Assembly (NCBI GenBank): GCA_020746105.1
Contig: CM036617.1
Location: 175,302,412 to 175,366,411, forward strand
Length of the DNA stretch: 64,000 bases
Origin: Trogon surrucura
Taxonomy: Eukaryota; Chordata; Aves; Trogoniformes; Trogonidae
Direction: 5' to 3'
The position numbers and the translations under genes were made by a program. Positions 1 through 12,312 of the stretch are shown piece after piece (within the stretch, counting starts at the first letter, position 1; the number at the start of each line of letters is the position of its first letter). A model generated the notes under the pieces. That model worked only from the letters and a program-made list of their open reading frames with translations. It was not told the DNA's origin and ran no database searches.

Positions 1-2640
1 CTGTGCCCAGTGCGCAGAGAGCAAAAACCTGTTCTTACGGACTGCTTGCCTGTAGTGACAACATGCTTTTAGCTATATAGACCCTAGTTTTAAAAGTGAA
101 GTGATGGCTAAATGTCTGCTGCTGCACAAGACCTGTTAAAAACGGTGTGAGTGAGATCATAACTATCCCAGTGCAGTAGTCACACTTCTGTTTAAAGCAC
201 CACAAAGGGAACTAATGCTGCTTAAGCAGACTGCTGAAGATTATTCTGCTGAGGAATATATATCTTGTTTCTGCCCTTTTGCCTGTCTCCTTGAACACTT
301 GTTAACGAGTATTTTTATTTTCCACTCATTTAAACTACTGCTTCTCAATCAGTTGCTTCCTAATAACTCCAATTAGCATATCTTACCACAGCTTCACAAA
401 ATTTTTCAGGCTTGAGGAAGCCCAGAATGGATGTCCCACCTACTGCCAGATGTTCAATTCATAATTTGATTTTAACCATGACTGAACACTCTCAGTTGCA
501 GAAGTTCCTTTAACCTGGTGCAGTCTGATGGTCTGAAAATGAAGGCACTTTCTGTCCTGCCTAAAAAGCAGGACTGGTCCAAAAAAAAAAAACTAGGTGT
601 GGAGGTCTAAAAACATTAAAAATAATGCTATAAAGTGTAACATCTAAGCCCTTGGATATTAATGTAAGAACAGCTGAAGCAAAGTATGAAATTGTATGTA
701 CAGTTGCTGTTAAAACCAGGGGAATTCTACTTCTTTCGTACTTTAACTTCAGGAGTAAGTTGCTTCTTGCTGTCCTTATGGATCAAAGGAAGTAAAAGAG
801 AGTGGAGGGCAGGAGAGAGAGGTTTCAAATATTTATCTACTTAAAAGCAAGAATGTGTGTCATGTCAGTCATAACCACAATTCATTTGCCTTTTTTTTTA
901 AGGGAAAGATCATTGCTAAAGCAGTCATGCTTAAAAAAAAATTTTAAAAAAATCTTATTTGTGTCTTACACAATCAGAAATAGCCAAAGAACAAAATCAT
1001 CCATGTGGAAAGTGAAAATAGAGTTCCAATATAATTTATTGCACAAGGCCTAAGGTTTCTGAAACTAATATTCTTTGTGAGATCTGATTTCTCCAAAGAA
1101 ACATAACAGAATCAATCAGCATCGGTGTGGCAAAAACAAAGGCCATGCCATTACCTCCATACTGTTCAACAGAGGCTCTCAAATTCAGTGAAGTACAGGA
1201 CAGAGATTATATGGATCTTGTTGTCTGTTTTTAGTCTTTTCTAATATATCAAAATTTTATCAATACCTTACAGAGTATCATGCAGAGAAGAAAAAAAAGC
1301 AGAGAAAAAAAAAGATAAAGAAAAAAAAGAGAAAAAAATGGTGAATAATAACTCTCTTCTCCGAGAAGAGTAGATATGTTAGCTGATGAATTGTGCTAGT
1401 AAGAGTGACAGAGATCTTGTCATACTAGAGAGGAATCAGTTATGTTTGTGATAGCAGTAGCAGAGAGAAGAAGGATGTGTTTGCAACAGGGTTTTAGATA
1501 CTCTGAAAATACTGTTGGCCACCATGAAAGACTTAACATGCAGTATTCAGCTGTGATGCAGTGTACTCAAAACAAAGCTTCCTACTGCTACAACATCTTT
1601 GAGAAACTTGTAGAAATGTAGTTATGACAGTTTTAAAAAATGCATTTTAAAAAGGAAATTTAATATAAACATTTGAATGCCTAGTTAGATTCTGTGGTTT
1701 GAGGAAAAAGAGGGGGAATTGGGAAATAGAAGATGTGATTTACTTCCTTTGCCACTGGATGGTGCTCATATTTCATGTGTGTCAGTAAATTTAAAAGGAG
1801 GAGAATGCTGTATTTTTCCTCTCTACCAAGACAAAGAACTCTTTAGAATGATCCTGATATTGCTAAAACTCAGAACTTTACTAATCTTCAGTACCTTTAG
1901 CTGCTTTCATAGCTATTTGATTTTTTTTTATATCCAAGAAAGAAAGATGCAACAAATGCGAGTGAAAGGCACAGCACAGTGTCAGCGTCCCAGTGCCAAG
2001 TAGTTCGCTTCTGGATCTTGAGAGTAAGCAGTAGCTTCATGGTTCACTATTTTGAAATCAGTGATTTTCTAATATGCCATTTTTCAAAAATCCTACTGCT
2101 TGCTATTCTAATTTCTTATATTAGCAGATTATTTACTTGGCAATTTAATTAGTGGAATAAGAGAATCTCAGGCTATAATATTACTACAGATATTAATAAT
2201 AATAAAAAAAATACTTCACTGCTTCTCACTGCCATCAGTAAGTGTTGCAATGAGGTAGATGAGAGCTGAGGGGGCAGCGAGTGATTCAAGCCTGCACCTT
2301 TGCTTCTGAGAAAGGCAGCTACTGTGATACCTGATAGTGTTTTAAAAGTAGTATGGCTACTAAATCATGCCTTGGGCAGCTCTTTATCCCTTTTGGTAAA
2401 GAAGGTGTAAAGCATTTCTTATTATCTCTGACAGAACTACCATGTCTTTCATGTGTACTATATTCATCATTACTTAGTCCTACGTGCATCAAACCAGTGT
2501 CAATACACATCTTTATTGTTGATTTTTTCCCAACACAGTACGCAGAATGGTGATGAGAGCACTCGTGCTACAGTCTTTAAACTATGGTGTTAAGATAAAG
2601 AATTTATTGTCCGGATATAGACATTCTCCCTTTGTTTTTG
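1..2640. other. AT-rich non-coding stretch
   Basis: No gene or recognisable repeat is visible. The longest reading frames are under 100 codons and have no family resemblance. Low-complexity parts are an A/G-rich purine tract at about 1285-1340 and a small inverted repeat at 1354-1370 (7-bp arms CTCTTCT/AGAAGAG around CCG). The composition is what is expected of bird intergenic or intronic DNA. Confidence 0.6.
1285..1340 (+). repeat. A-rich polypurine low-complexity tract
   Basis: An almost uninterrupted run of A and G made of A8-A9 blocks separated by AG or GA steps. It is simple low-complexity sequence. No CR1 or SINE body is attached to it, so it is not an obvious retroposon tail. Confidence 0.75.
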
Positions 2641-2763
2641 GTCTGTTTTGCTAATTGGCCCAGGGAGAGGAGGGGTCCCGCAGAAAAGGACACAGGCACC
2701 AACAGAAAGGACGGCTTATTTTACTGTCTATTTCAAAGTATTACAAGAATAAAGCAATGAAAG

Positions 2764-2769
2764 TTTATT
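2764..2769 (-). terminator. Polyadenylation signal AATAAA of the LTR-like block
   Basis: Minus-strand AATAAA downstream of the TATAAAAG at 3017-3024, consistent with the R region of an LTR. A second ATAAAG-type match follows within 25 bp. Confidence 0.45.
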
Positions 2770-3016
2770 ATACTCTAGTTTTAAGCAGTGCGGAGAACAA
2801 GCAGGGTAGTGCACCTGATCATTACTGTATAGGATTAGTGATAGTTATTAAGAAAGATCCATCACTAATTGCCCTAATATCATCATTCAGGCCCGCAGTC
2901 ACTGGGGAGCCCCTGTTGCAGCGAAGATTCTGGAGATCTGTCCCAGCAGTTGGGAAACCCTACGCAGTGTGTCCACTCATAGGTGAGGTCTCCAAAGTAG
3001 CTGCAAGAGGGTCTGT

Positions 3017-3024
3017 CTTTTATA
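3017..3024 (-). promoter_or_regulatory. TATA box of the LTR-like block
   Basis: Minus-strand TATAAAAG, a strong match to the core TATA consensus. It is placed about 250 bp upstream of an AATAAA on the same strand, which is normal promoter-to-polyA spacing in a retroviral LTR. Confidence 0.5.
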
Positions 3025-3310
3025 GTATTAAATAAACAACCTGACATTACTTTGAACATGGGAACATCTGGTGGTGTTCGCTCCATTGGATTCCTCCCAC
3101 AGCTTGGCCAGGGCTGAAGGAAGAGTACAAGGACTCTCCCGATCTGTTTCAGTCCTTAATCACATATTTCTCACCAAAGCCAGGCCTCTGGTCTCACAGT
3201 CTTGTAACAAAGTAAGCGACAGCCAGTTTCCCAGCCTTGCACCTGGACTTCAGCTAAAGAAAGATCACCCTGCTGGTTCCCATCGCACATTTAGTCTTGG
3301 AGCAAAGCTT

Positions 3311-6300
3311 TTACAGATTGGCATTGGAATATATCTATATATGCTAAAATGGATTATCAATACATTACATATGTGATTAATACTATATAGTGTGGGATTG
3401 TGAGGTTAATCTGTAGTTCAACTTCAGTTCAGGGCCTATGATTCAGGCCCTAGCACTACACAGTCCCATAGCTTTTTCTGCTTTTGAGATGTCCTCTGGG
3501 TGTCTCATGTCCAATTCAAACTCAGCAGGTGGAAAAAACCAACGTGTTTTTCATCACAAGAAGTTTGAGAATAAGAGACAGTCTTATCTAATTAAAAAAA
3601 AAGTAGAACCAATTAGCAAAAAATTATATGGAAAGAAACAAGAAATTTCCTTCAAAGCAAGTCTACTTGATTTTCAGAGTTTTGATCCAGGCAAAAAGGA
3701 AATGTGTACAAAGAAAGAGTCAGGCTTGCAATCCAAAGAATAAGAAATTAAGAAAAAGGAGTGGAACTGAAATGAAGCTCACTAAAAGAAGGAAGAAGTA
3801 AAAAGATACTGCAGAAATAAGACTCACTCAATGAATGACAAAGTGGAGATTGAATAGGTAGTAGGTGACCAGAAAGATAAAGAGATAAGGGAAAAAATGG
3901 GACTTCAGAAAGAAACCAGGTTTTGATAGCTGTGTGAAGTATGGTGTAATCAAACCTCTAGAAAAAAAATAGACTACAGTTAGATATAGCTGTTAAAGAG
4001 AGGTATGAATCAAAGGTGGATGAAGTTTTGTTAACATAGAAGAAGAAGGCGAAAGGAGAAATTAATCAGGACAAGAGAGTGCTGGGCTGGGGAGAAGGAC
4101 TTGGGCTGTGTCAGAATCAATTTTCCTTTAAGCACTCAAGTACTTTGACATACAGAAAAGCTTGGTTATTTTTCTTAAAGCATTTTGAGATGTTCTGGGG
4201 AAAGATGTAAAACTATTTTATTTTAGCTGTCTGGTGTGAAGACAAAACTATCAGGCTAAAATAACGGGCAAATTGTGCCATGAATTTAAGGTTTAAGGAG
4301 AAAAATAATTACTTAAAAGCATGGAGAACTCAATGTATGAGGATATGAGGATATGGGGTGAAGAAAAATGAGAGTTTGTGACTAAAAGCACTGAGTTGTA
4401 GACCACTGTGTTATTGTGATTTAACGTTGTAGTAAATCTCCTGAGCATTTGCCTAGTGTCAAGGATATGAATAGTCCCAACCATTACTCACAGACTTGAA
4501 ATTAGCCAAAAAACTCAAAGCACCTAAATGATATGCATTTTGCTGCCTGGTCCCTGAAACAGAAACCAGATAGCCAGCCTCCCATGTGCAGTGCATCTGG
4601 ACAGTGAAGTGTTCCAAAACTATAGATTTGTAAATGGGCAACATTTGGTGTGGAATTTAAGTGTGACAGGACCCCTTGTTCTCAAAATAGGAGAAACCGA
4701 GGCACTCTGGAGAAACTGTCAAATCAGGTAGATGAGATGTTAGTGTCTGTGGGTCTTTACAGAAATCAAGTGTTCAACTCTCTTCAAGTACAAAAAATTA
4801 TGAATAAAGAAGATTTTAATAACATGTTTAATGAAGCCTTCATGAATATTCTGGTCTCCTGTAGGCAGCACAACACAAAAGACAATCTTCTTGCCTGACA
4901 TTAAAAATAGAGTGACTTACAATAATGTTGTAAGCAATACATGTACACATTACTGTACCTATACATATATATATGTGTAAACATTCACATAAACATATAT
5001 TTAACTACAATTCAACTTTCTTCCTCAGAAAAGACAAAAAGAGAGATGGGACTATTGGCACTTAAGGATCTGTCTTTATGCCTCCAGAATATTTATTTTG
5101 AGATAAATTTATTCCATAAAGAGTCTTACAAGTGGCAAATGGCTAAAAATAGGGTCACTAGATAAAGAACGAGCTTTTGAATTAAAAAAAACCTAAGAAT
5201 ACTTGAGACACATTTTGAAATTTGGTAAGAAACTGCAAAAGCTTCCCCAGACCTCAGAGCCTCTAGGGTCAGCTTAACAAGGCCTCCATATACCTCATAG
5301 ATGTCCCAGTGCAAGGTCAGTCTCTCATACATCTTAATTCACACATTGTTATAAGCTTCCTTTTGATTTTGATTCCTCTCTGCTGCCCCAGGATTTCTCA
5401 GATGGTTTCCATTTTCACCACAGGCTGCACAAACAGCTGTGCTGGCACAATGGATGTGGTGGTGCAGAGAAAGGAAGGAAGGGCTGAAAGCAGAGATTGC
5501 TTAAACCTCCACTGCCACTTAGGAAAGAAACATGGAATTCCGCTTTCAACCTTAAAAACATTCAGTTCTCTCTCAGGAAACCGTGTTATGAACAACTGAA
5601 CAATAGCAAAAAAATCCATGGTCTCTTGAGATTTTTACATGATTTACTGTTGGCAGGTAGCTGAAAACTAGCCAACACATGATGTGCAGTTATATGGCCG
5701 TGCAACCATATAAAAAGCGCTGCTGTCACTAAATCATTACTTTATCACAATCCTTAAAAAAGAACAGAATGGACTGAACTGCGATCCTTAAACTTCTTTC
5801 CACAGCCTTTTCCCTCTGTTTTTGGGAATAACTTTTCTAGCCTTCCGTATCTGTCTTTTTGCCATTACGCAATCACCAACCTTCAGGATGCACTTAACAG
5901 CTTGGTGAAGCACCTGGAATTTGTAGAAACAGCCTAACAGCATTTATCATGCACATACAGGTTACATTCTAACTATCTGCATTGGATTTCTTAATTGCTT
6001 TTGTGCTTTGAATGCAGAGAAGCTGATTCTGTGTTGCTACGCTGGACAGAAAACACTTAGGCCAGTACTGCACAAGTCAGAAGTCTGGTCCGGATCACAC
6101 GTGCTGCATCTCTCCATGTTGGTGGAGTGAAGGACCCTTCTCTGAAACACTTCAAACCATTCATAAGTGAAGCACCTGTCGTGGGATGTTATGCTATCAA
6201 TAAGCAACTGAACAAATTAGCAATTTGGTGAGGAGGAGGAGGTTGTTTTTATCTTCCTGCACTCCGACCCGTGTTGGCATTGATTAGACCTTCACAGACA

Positions 6301-9300
6301 GATCCAATCCATTAGCCTAGCAAAACACTTCAATTTTTATTTCAGCTTATTTTCTGTTAGGTTTTGAATTAAACTGATTAGTCACAGGATGAAATGAGTG
6401 CAAGCATAGATGGAGGAAGGGGGAGGCAACTGTACAGTCAAGAAAGAAATAGGCAATTGGAGTGGTATGGGGGAGGGACCTCTCTCTTCTGTTAGCAATG
6501 AAACTATTATATCTGCTCAGTCATGTAACATTAGCCCAAGACAGAGATTTATAAATGGATAGCCTGTATTTTGGGCTAGTAGGAACAGTTCTCAAATCCA
6601 CTATATCATCAAAAAGCCTTTATTATGTATACTTTTACGATAGGTGTCACTAACTGAATTCATGTAGTGCATTTTTATTAAAGTTAGTTAATAATCTCCT
6701 AGAAAAAATATTAGGACCTTATCATGCCTTTAATGTGTACATAATAATTTGCCACTCCTTTAGTTTTAATAACTACTTGCTTCCTGCTGCTAAGTTGAAT
6801 CAGTAGGTTACCTTGTCCTGATGTGTTCTTGAGGGTGCTGTTGGACTCTCATCATCACAATCATAATACTGAATGGCTGATTTTATTCTACAGGATATCA
6901 TTACTTAGTTATGGGAACCCATTTACTTGAAGAAAATGCAACTGTGTCTAAGTCAGATCTGAGATTTGACTCCTGGCACATTCACACATGTACATGAAGT
7001 TTTGCACAGGCAAAATACTTTAGAAATTCAGCATGTGTTATAGAAGATTTCAAGACTGTGTCTAGAATGAGGAAAAATGTGCAATGAAAAGGTAACACTT
7101 CAGTGTCCTTGCTAGCATTATGCATAACTATTTATATGTCATACAAAATGTAGAAGATCTCACCTGAAGAAACAATATCAGGAACAAGACAAGAAAGTTT
7201 TGCAGCTATGTTAGACAGTTAAGTTTCTTCACACGGAAGATTTGAAGAAAAACGGCAACAATTATCTCGATGCTCTCAAAGGCATAAGCACACTGTCTCA
7301 GCAGCTTCAGGAGCAGATACTAGGCAGAAGGTTAACCTTTTTATCATCGTAGAGTGAATCAGCTCCTCAGGAATATGCTTTTATGTGGGAAATGTACAAA
7401 TAGCCAGAAACTCACCCAGATCGTGCTATGGTGCTCACTTTATACAACAAGACATCCTGTGCTAATGAATCATAGAAGTTAAAAAGTACTTAGGTAAACA
7501 TTTAGGTGACTGGCCAATGTCAACTAATAATTAGGGAGCTGTGGAGTAAAGCTGTGGAGAGAAAATGCAGAGGAAAGAGTATGTTCAAACAATAATATCT
7601 CAATCATATAGACTTGAAAATAATTTGCTTTAATTTGATTAATAAAGAGAAAAAAAAATCCAACATTTTTATCTATTGTGAGCATCAGAAGCGAAGGGTA
7701 TTCTGTAAGTATTGCTTGCTTGGAACAAGAAAACAGCAACAGAGAGAGCAAAAATGGTCTCTGTGCTCTGACTTTGTACACCATCACATATACTACATGC
7801 ATATTCACAGTGCATACTTCTGGACCACCCTTCATCAAAAAACAGACTTGCAAGGGACAAACAGATCCAGCCAGCTCTTTATTCATTTTGTTAGTGTGTC
7901 CCAGGAGCCTGGCTAGGGTATAAACCCAACTGTGGAAAGCAGTTTAAGGCCAGAAATATGCCCCACCACACACACACACAAAGAGATCAGTCCATCGTCT
8001 CAGACACTACTGTACTAATAAAGGATTGTAGTTTACAGTTCACAATCTGGCAAAACAGACAGTGATAAACAGATGCAGTGGGAGATACCTGTTGTTCCTT
8101 CAAAATAGTGTTTTGCTGGACAAAGAGAAACGAGTACTCAACTGACTGAGAATTGGATGTAATACTTTCACTGCAAATAGAACAAAAACCAAGGAAACCT
8201 CGTTTGGACTCAGAGATTTTGAACATTCTTTTATGACAGAAGTAACTTTTAGGGTATCGTCACTCTGTCTCCTCAGCCTGCATGTCCTTAACCCCAGAGT
8301 TATGGCAGTTGTTGAAAAAATGGAGAGAAATGCAGCAGCAACAAAATGAGATACTAAATGGAACACTCAGGTATACTTTTCTCCACTTTCTTTTTTTTTT
8401 TTTTTACAAAAGTACAAGAGTAAACCCCTCCAAAATTGAGAAAATAAGTCCTTTATTCAATTTTTTTTATTGTTTGCATGATATTAAGAAGGTGAATCAG
8501 ATGGTACATAATAAACCAAATGAATTAGCTCCTCATTTTGTTAACTGCAGGTCTTAAGGAAAAAAATGTGGTATTTCATGCTCTATGTTACTATGAGGAA
8601 GGTCTTGAAAGTGGGATGGAAGATTTAAGCTTTAAACTTCTATTTACTTTAATGGATGTCACACAGCTTAACCTTGTGAAAACGTGTCCCTATGCAGCTA
8701 TTAAGAATGAAGATTTTAATTTTTGAATCTTTCATGTACTACACATCCTGACCTGCATGTCATGTATTTGAGCCAAAGTGTGCAGTATGTGCCAGTATCT
8801 TTTTCACTTTCAGTGCTCTGGCTCTTAATTTAGGTTGACAGCCTAGTCTTGAACTAATATAGCTGCACTATCAACAGCATTAGAAAGAATTCATCTGTGC
8901 TGGCAAGAGCTTCCTTTCCACATGGAGGAATCAGTTCTACTCATTGATAGGTGCTATTAAGACTAAATTATTGTATTTGTGAAAAAAAAAAAAAAGCTTT
9001 TGACAAGACTTTACGTTATGTGGGAGGGAGGAAGAGTATGACTTGTTAGTGGCTGTATATGTGGTATTTCCCCACTTTTAACTTTTTGTTTCTACCTTTC
9101 TTTTAAAAAGATAAGAATAAAAACAGTTTTTAGAACTGATTCTGATGAAGCCCAATTTGTTATAGAAGCTTGTAATTGTCATGTTTGCTATGAGTAATGC
9201 TCGGTAACGTAAAAACCTGCTAACTAACATGGGTGAGGACCCTTCTGATGCAGATAGAGCTGTCCAATTCCCATGAGATAGACCTTCTTCTCAGCAAGCA

Positions 9301-9560
9301 CACTAGCCTTGGAAAGGATCAGAGACCTGACCTACAGGAGGCAGGGAATGCCAGCAATTGGAAATGAAGGAACAACTGTTGTGAGAAGTGCTGAAAACAA
9401 CTGTGCAGTGCAAAGGGGGTTGGGCAGCATAAACAGGACTTGTCTGATGCTGGAGTGATGACAATGATGAGTCACCAACAGTTTAACCCTGAAGAAGGTA
9501 AGAATAGTTTAGATCATTTTGGTCCCTTCCTAGAACTGTGATGCACATTTCGGATTGTTG
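3311..9560. other. AT-rich non-coding stretch with simple repeats
   Basis: No gene is recognised. The longest frame is 120 codons on the minus strand at 7524-7886; it is low in complexity, overlaps equally long frames in other phases and resembles nothing I know, so it is taken as chance. Simple repeats seen are an alternating TA/CA run near 4960-5000, (GGA)n near 6230-6242, (CA)7 at 7967-7980, T15 at 8391-8405 and A14 at 8982-8995. Confidence 0.6.
7967..7980 (+). repeat. (CA)7 microsatellite
   Basis: Seven uninterrupted CA units. The run is short and would be only moderately polymorphic. Confidence 0.85.
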
Positions 9561-9600
9561 TGGTTTTTGGGTTTTTTTTGTTTGTTTTGTTTTGTTTTTA
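9561..9600 (+). repeat. T-rich (TTTTG)n-like simple repeat
   Basis: A run of T blocks separated by single Gs lies just upstream of a CR1 tail fragment. It is low complexity and may be an old poly-T/TTTG microsatellite. Confidence 0.7.
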
Positions 9601-9630
9601 CTTTAATCTCTACTTGCACAAAGCTCCCAT

Positions 9631-9690
9631 GAATCATAGAATCATAGAATCATAGAATGGCCTAGGCTGGAAGGGACCTTAGAGATCATG
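9631..9690 (-). mobile_element. CR1 LINE, 3'-terminal fragment
   Basis: The plus strand starts with three tandem GAATCATA-type octamers (reverse complement of the CR1 3' repeat ATTCTATG) and continues with the conserved block containing GGCTGGAAGGGACC, then AGAGATCAT. That is the CR1 3' UTR read on the minus strand. Only about 60 bp remain, an extreme 5' truncation of the kind CR1 usually shows. No coding part is left. Confidence 0.93.
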
Positions 9691-12173
9691 AAGTAGAATG
9701 TGTGATCTCCATTTTGCAGGGAAGACAAAGAAAGACTAGAAAGATCACAACTTAAGTTTGTCACAGATCTAGGTACAAATATAGATCATACTCATTGGAA
9801 GGGAGAGGAAGGAGGTGACTCTTTATGAAGTCAAAGAAATAAATGCATCCTTACTTTAAAATGTATGTTGCTGGCATTAGGAGACACTGGATACTAGAGC
9901 AATTTTGCATGGCTTGCAGAGAACTGGCTAGCACCATAGCCCTTGGCTAATATATTTATCTTAGGTTTTCTTCTGTGCTTGCAGTATAGCTTTTTTGAAC
10001 TGACAGGAAGAACAGGCAGTTACCCTGATTAATTCAGAATTTTAACTGTCCTTTTAAACATTGCTTTTAAGGTGGAAAAAAATAAATTGGGGCTTTATGG
10101 TTTAAAAGTAGAAAATTCAAATGCATGTTGACATTTCCTGATGGTGTGTGGTTATGTATAGCACCTGACTGTCCTTTGGGAGAATGAGATCATGTGTCAG
10201 CAGATGCTGTGTGGACAATGTACATGTGGAGATGTGACATGAGGTGAATGAACATTCAAATGTCTGAGCACCAAGAATGTCATGACAGGAGTACAAAGCA
10301 AGCTCGAAGCCTGTTTCGCATATGCAATAAGTACCTATAAAAAATCGCTATAAATAACTGACAGGAGAGAACTTTTTAAGGTTTGAGTATAGAATTATGC
10401 ATCAGGGAACAGTAATTCTAAACCGAACTTTGACATAGATTTCTTGTGTGACATAATTTAATTCATCTCTCCCCGTATCTGTTATTTTCTCCATGAAGAA
10501 TGAATATGTTGCAAGCCATATCGTAACATTCCCATAACAATGCATTTTCCACTGGTACACTGGAGACAGTCAAAGTAGGGTAGTGAATATTCTTTTACCA
10601 GTTAATAAAAGTTTTCTATTTTTAGTATTACGTTTCTACTCGAGAAGCCATAAGGGATACTAGCTGCACCTGAATGAAGGAAAGTTATATCAGATCAGCA
10701 GTGATAAAGAGCTAGGTCTCTTATAGTCAGTATTATACTCAGGCAGCTTTGCAGCCAGTAGAGATTCCCTTGACTTTCTCTCTCCACAGAAGACGTTCAC
10801 CGCTGTCTAATTTGGCCAAAACATAAAATTAGCTCAAACATAACCTGACATCTCAGGTAATGCTCAGGTTGCTTATATCTTAAATCACACATGCTAGGGA
10901 CTACTTGGAGATGTAAATATATGCTCTTCTTTCTCTGAAGGAAACTGGCTTTGTACTGTTGCAATTAGGTGTATAATTCATTTCGCTTTCCCGTTTAATT
11001 AATCCGTTGCAGGTCAGGACAGAAATCCTCTTTGTAAGGTCAGAAGTCAGCAACGTACTGTTTCATTTTTTCTACCAATATTACTACTTTGGGAGTGGAA
11101 TCATGAGTCTTATCATTTTAGTAATAGTAATAATGACCTGAATAATAAAATTATGCCCCGTCATAGGGAGAAGGAAACTCAGGTAAATTTTAGTGTTTCA
11201 GTCAAAGTTTGCACATAAATTCAAACCAAAGTAGTAAAACACCATCTGAGGTTAATAGATTTGTTAGCAAAAGTACATTTTCATTTCCTGTGAGTCCTTT
11301 ATTGTGTACCATTACAGTGCTTCTGATCCAAAGATTTGCTGATAAGAGCACTGATTCCCATCTGTGCTATGTACCTGGAGAAATATTGCACAACTCCTGG
11401 GAAATAGATCAATGCACATAGAAATACGGATAGGTACAGAGACAGATCAGTCAATCCTCATGCAAATCTTTTCTCTCAACGACAGAAATGCCTCAGAGTT
11501 GTTTGTGACACTGATTTGCTTTCTCCATTATGGTAGCACAGAACACTATATTCTGGGCAGAATGTCTACCCATTTCATTCTCTCAAATGTAGTCGTAAGT
11601 GTGCATCCAGCCCATTCAATACAGTGTGGTGCATAATATTTCAGTTTTATAGAAACAGGCTTGAGGTAATCCAATATAAAGTGAGTTAGACAGAATGACG
11701 CATAATGCTGCCCCATACAGAATGGGAACCTGAAAAGGCATCCATCAGGGACGTTAGTCCGAGCTCTTCTCAAGCTGTTTAGGACCATAATTTGGCACTC
11801 TTACTCCAAGTTTGATTCAATCAACATCATATAGAGTGAGGGGAATGCAGGGAAGGCTGCTTTTGTCCAGAGGACTACAAAACAAAAAAGAAAGGTTTAT
11901 GTGCAGGTTTCAAGGAGGGCTTGGGATTTCGTAATCATCTTGCAAAGGTGAGAAGCTGAAGTTGGTAGTTCCTTCGAAAGTCTTTGTAGAAGAAAGATGC
12001 TCATTTGTTACTGAAATTTTCTTGAAAATATCCCATTTTTTCCAACTATTTCTAGTTAAAATCATTCAAAGAAACAGGGTGAGAATACCATGTTTTGCAA
12101 CCTTATACTGAGGCCTGATTTTCTTTGCAATCGGAAGATATACCTCTCTCTTTTTTTTTTTTTTCCCCCCCAG

Positions 12174-12312
12174 AAAATCTCTATGACATGTAGACTGATG
12201 CAAGCAGTTTTGGTGGCTTTTGTATTCAGTGAAGTAGTACCCCTACAGCTAATGTACATGCAGATATCAAGACCTGGAGTAGCTCTTCCTAGACAATTGC
12301 AGGCCATATCAG
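12174..12312 (+). other. Weak candidate exon with a strong acceptor-like border
   Basis: The segment is preceded by a very strong polypyrimidine tract (CTCTCTC, T14, C7) ending in CAG at 12171-12173. It stays open in one frame throughout, reading KISMTCRLMQAVLVAFVF at its start, and ends ATCAG followed by GTTTGA, a mediocre donor. Encoded residues are partly hydrophobic and I recognise no family. Open frames of this size are expected by chance in AT-rich DNA, so this is a border-based suggestion only. A poly-T/poly-C microsatellite ending in AG would look the same. Confidence 0.15.

Larger units (their letters stand above)
2640..3310 (-). mobile_element. LTR-like block, probably a degraded solo LTR of an avian endogenous retrovirus
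   Basis: Read on the minus strand, this block is richer in GC than its surroundings and has LTR layout: a GC-richer U3-like part (about 3300-3030), a TATAAAAG box at 3017-3024, a stretch of about 250 bp, then AATAAA at 2764-2769 and a second AATAAA-type signal just downstream, then a GC-rich U5-like end near 2650-2700. A 126-codon open frame on the plus strand (2655-3035) lies wholly inside it and is best explained as chance. No gag, pol or env remains lie beside it. The termini and target duplication could not be fixed, so the borders are approximate. It could be a different kind of promoter-bearing repeat. Confidence 0.5.

Noticed and set aside
2655-3035. 126-codon plus-strand frame
   Set aside because: It lies inside the LTR-like block and is antisense to it. 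No motif is seen.
7524-7886. 120-codon minus-strand open frame
   Set aside because: It overlaps similar-length frames in other phases, shows no known motif and is of a length expected by chance in AT-rich DNA.
9480-9520. GAAGAAGGTAAGAAT, a good splice donor consensus after a short open frame
   Set aside because: The open part is only about 36 codons, no acceptor-like sequence bounds it, and no family is recognised.
10770-10800. Acceptor-like CTTTCTCTCTCCACAG
   Set aside because: The open frames after it are very short (a stop after six codons in one phase), so no exon is supported.
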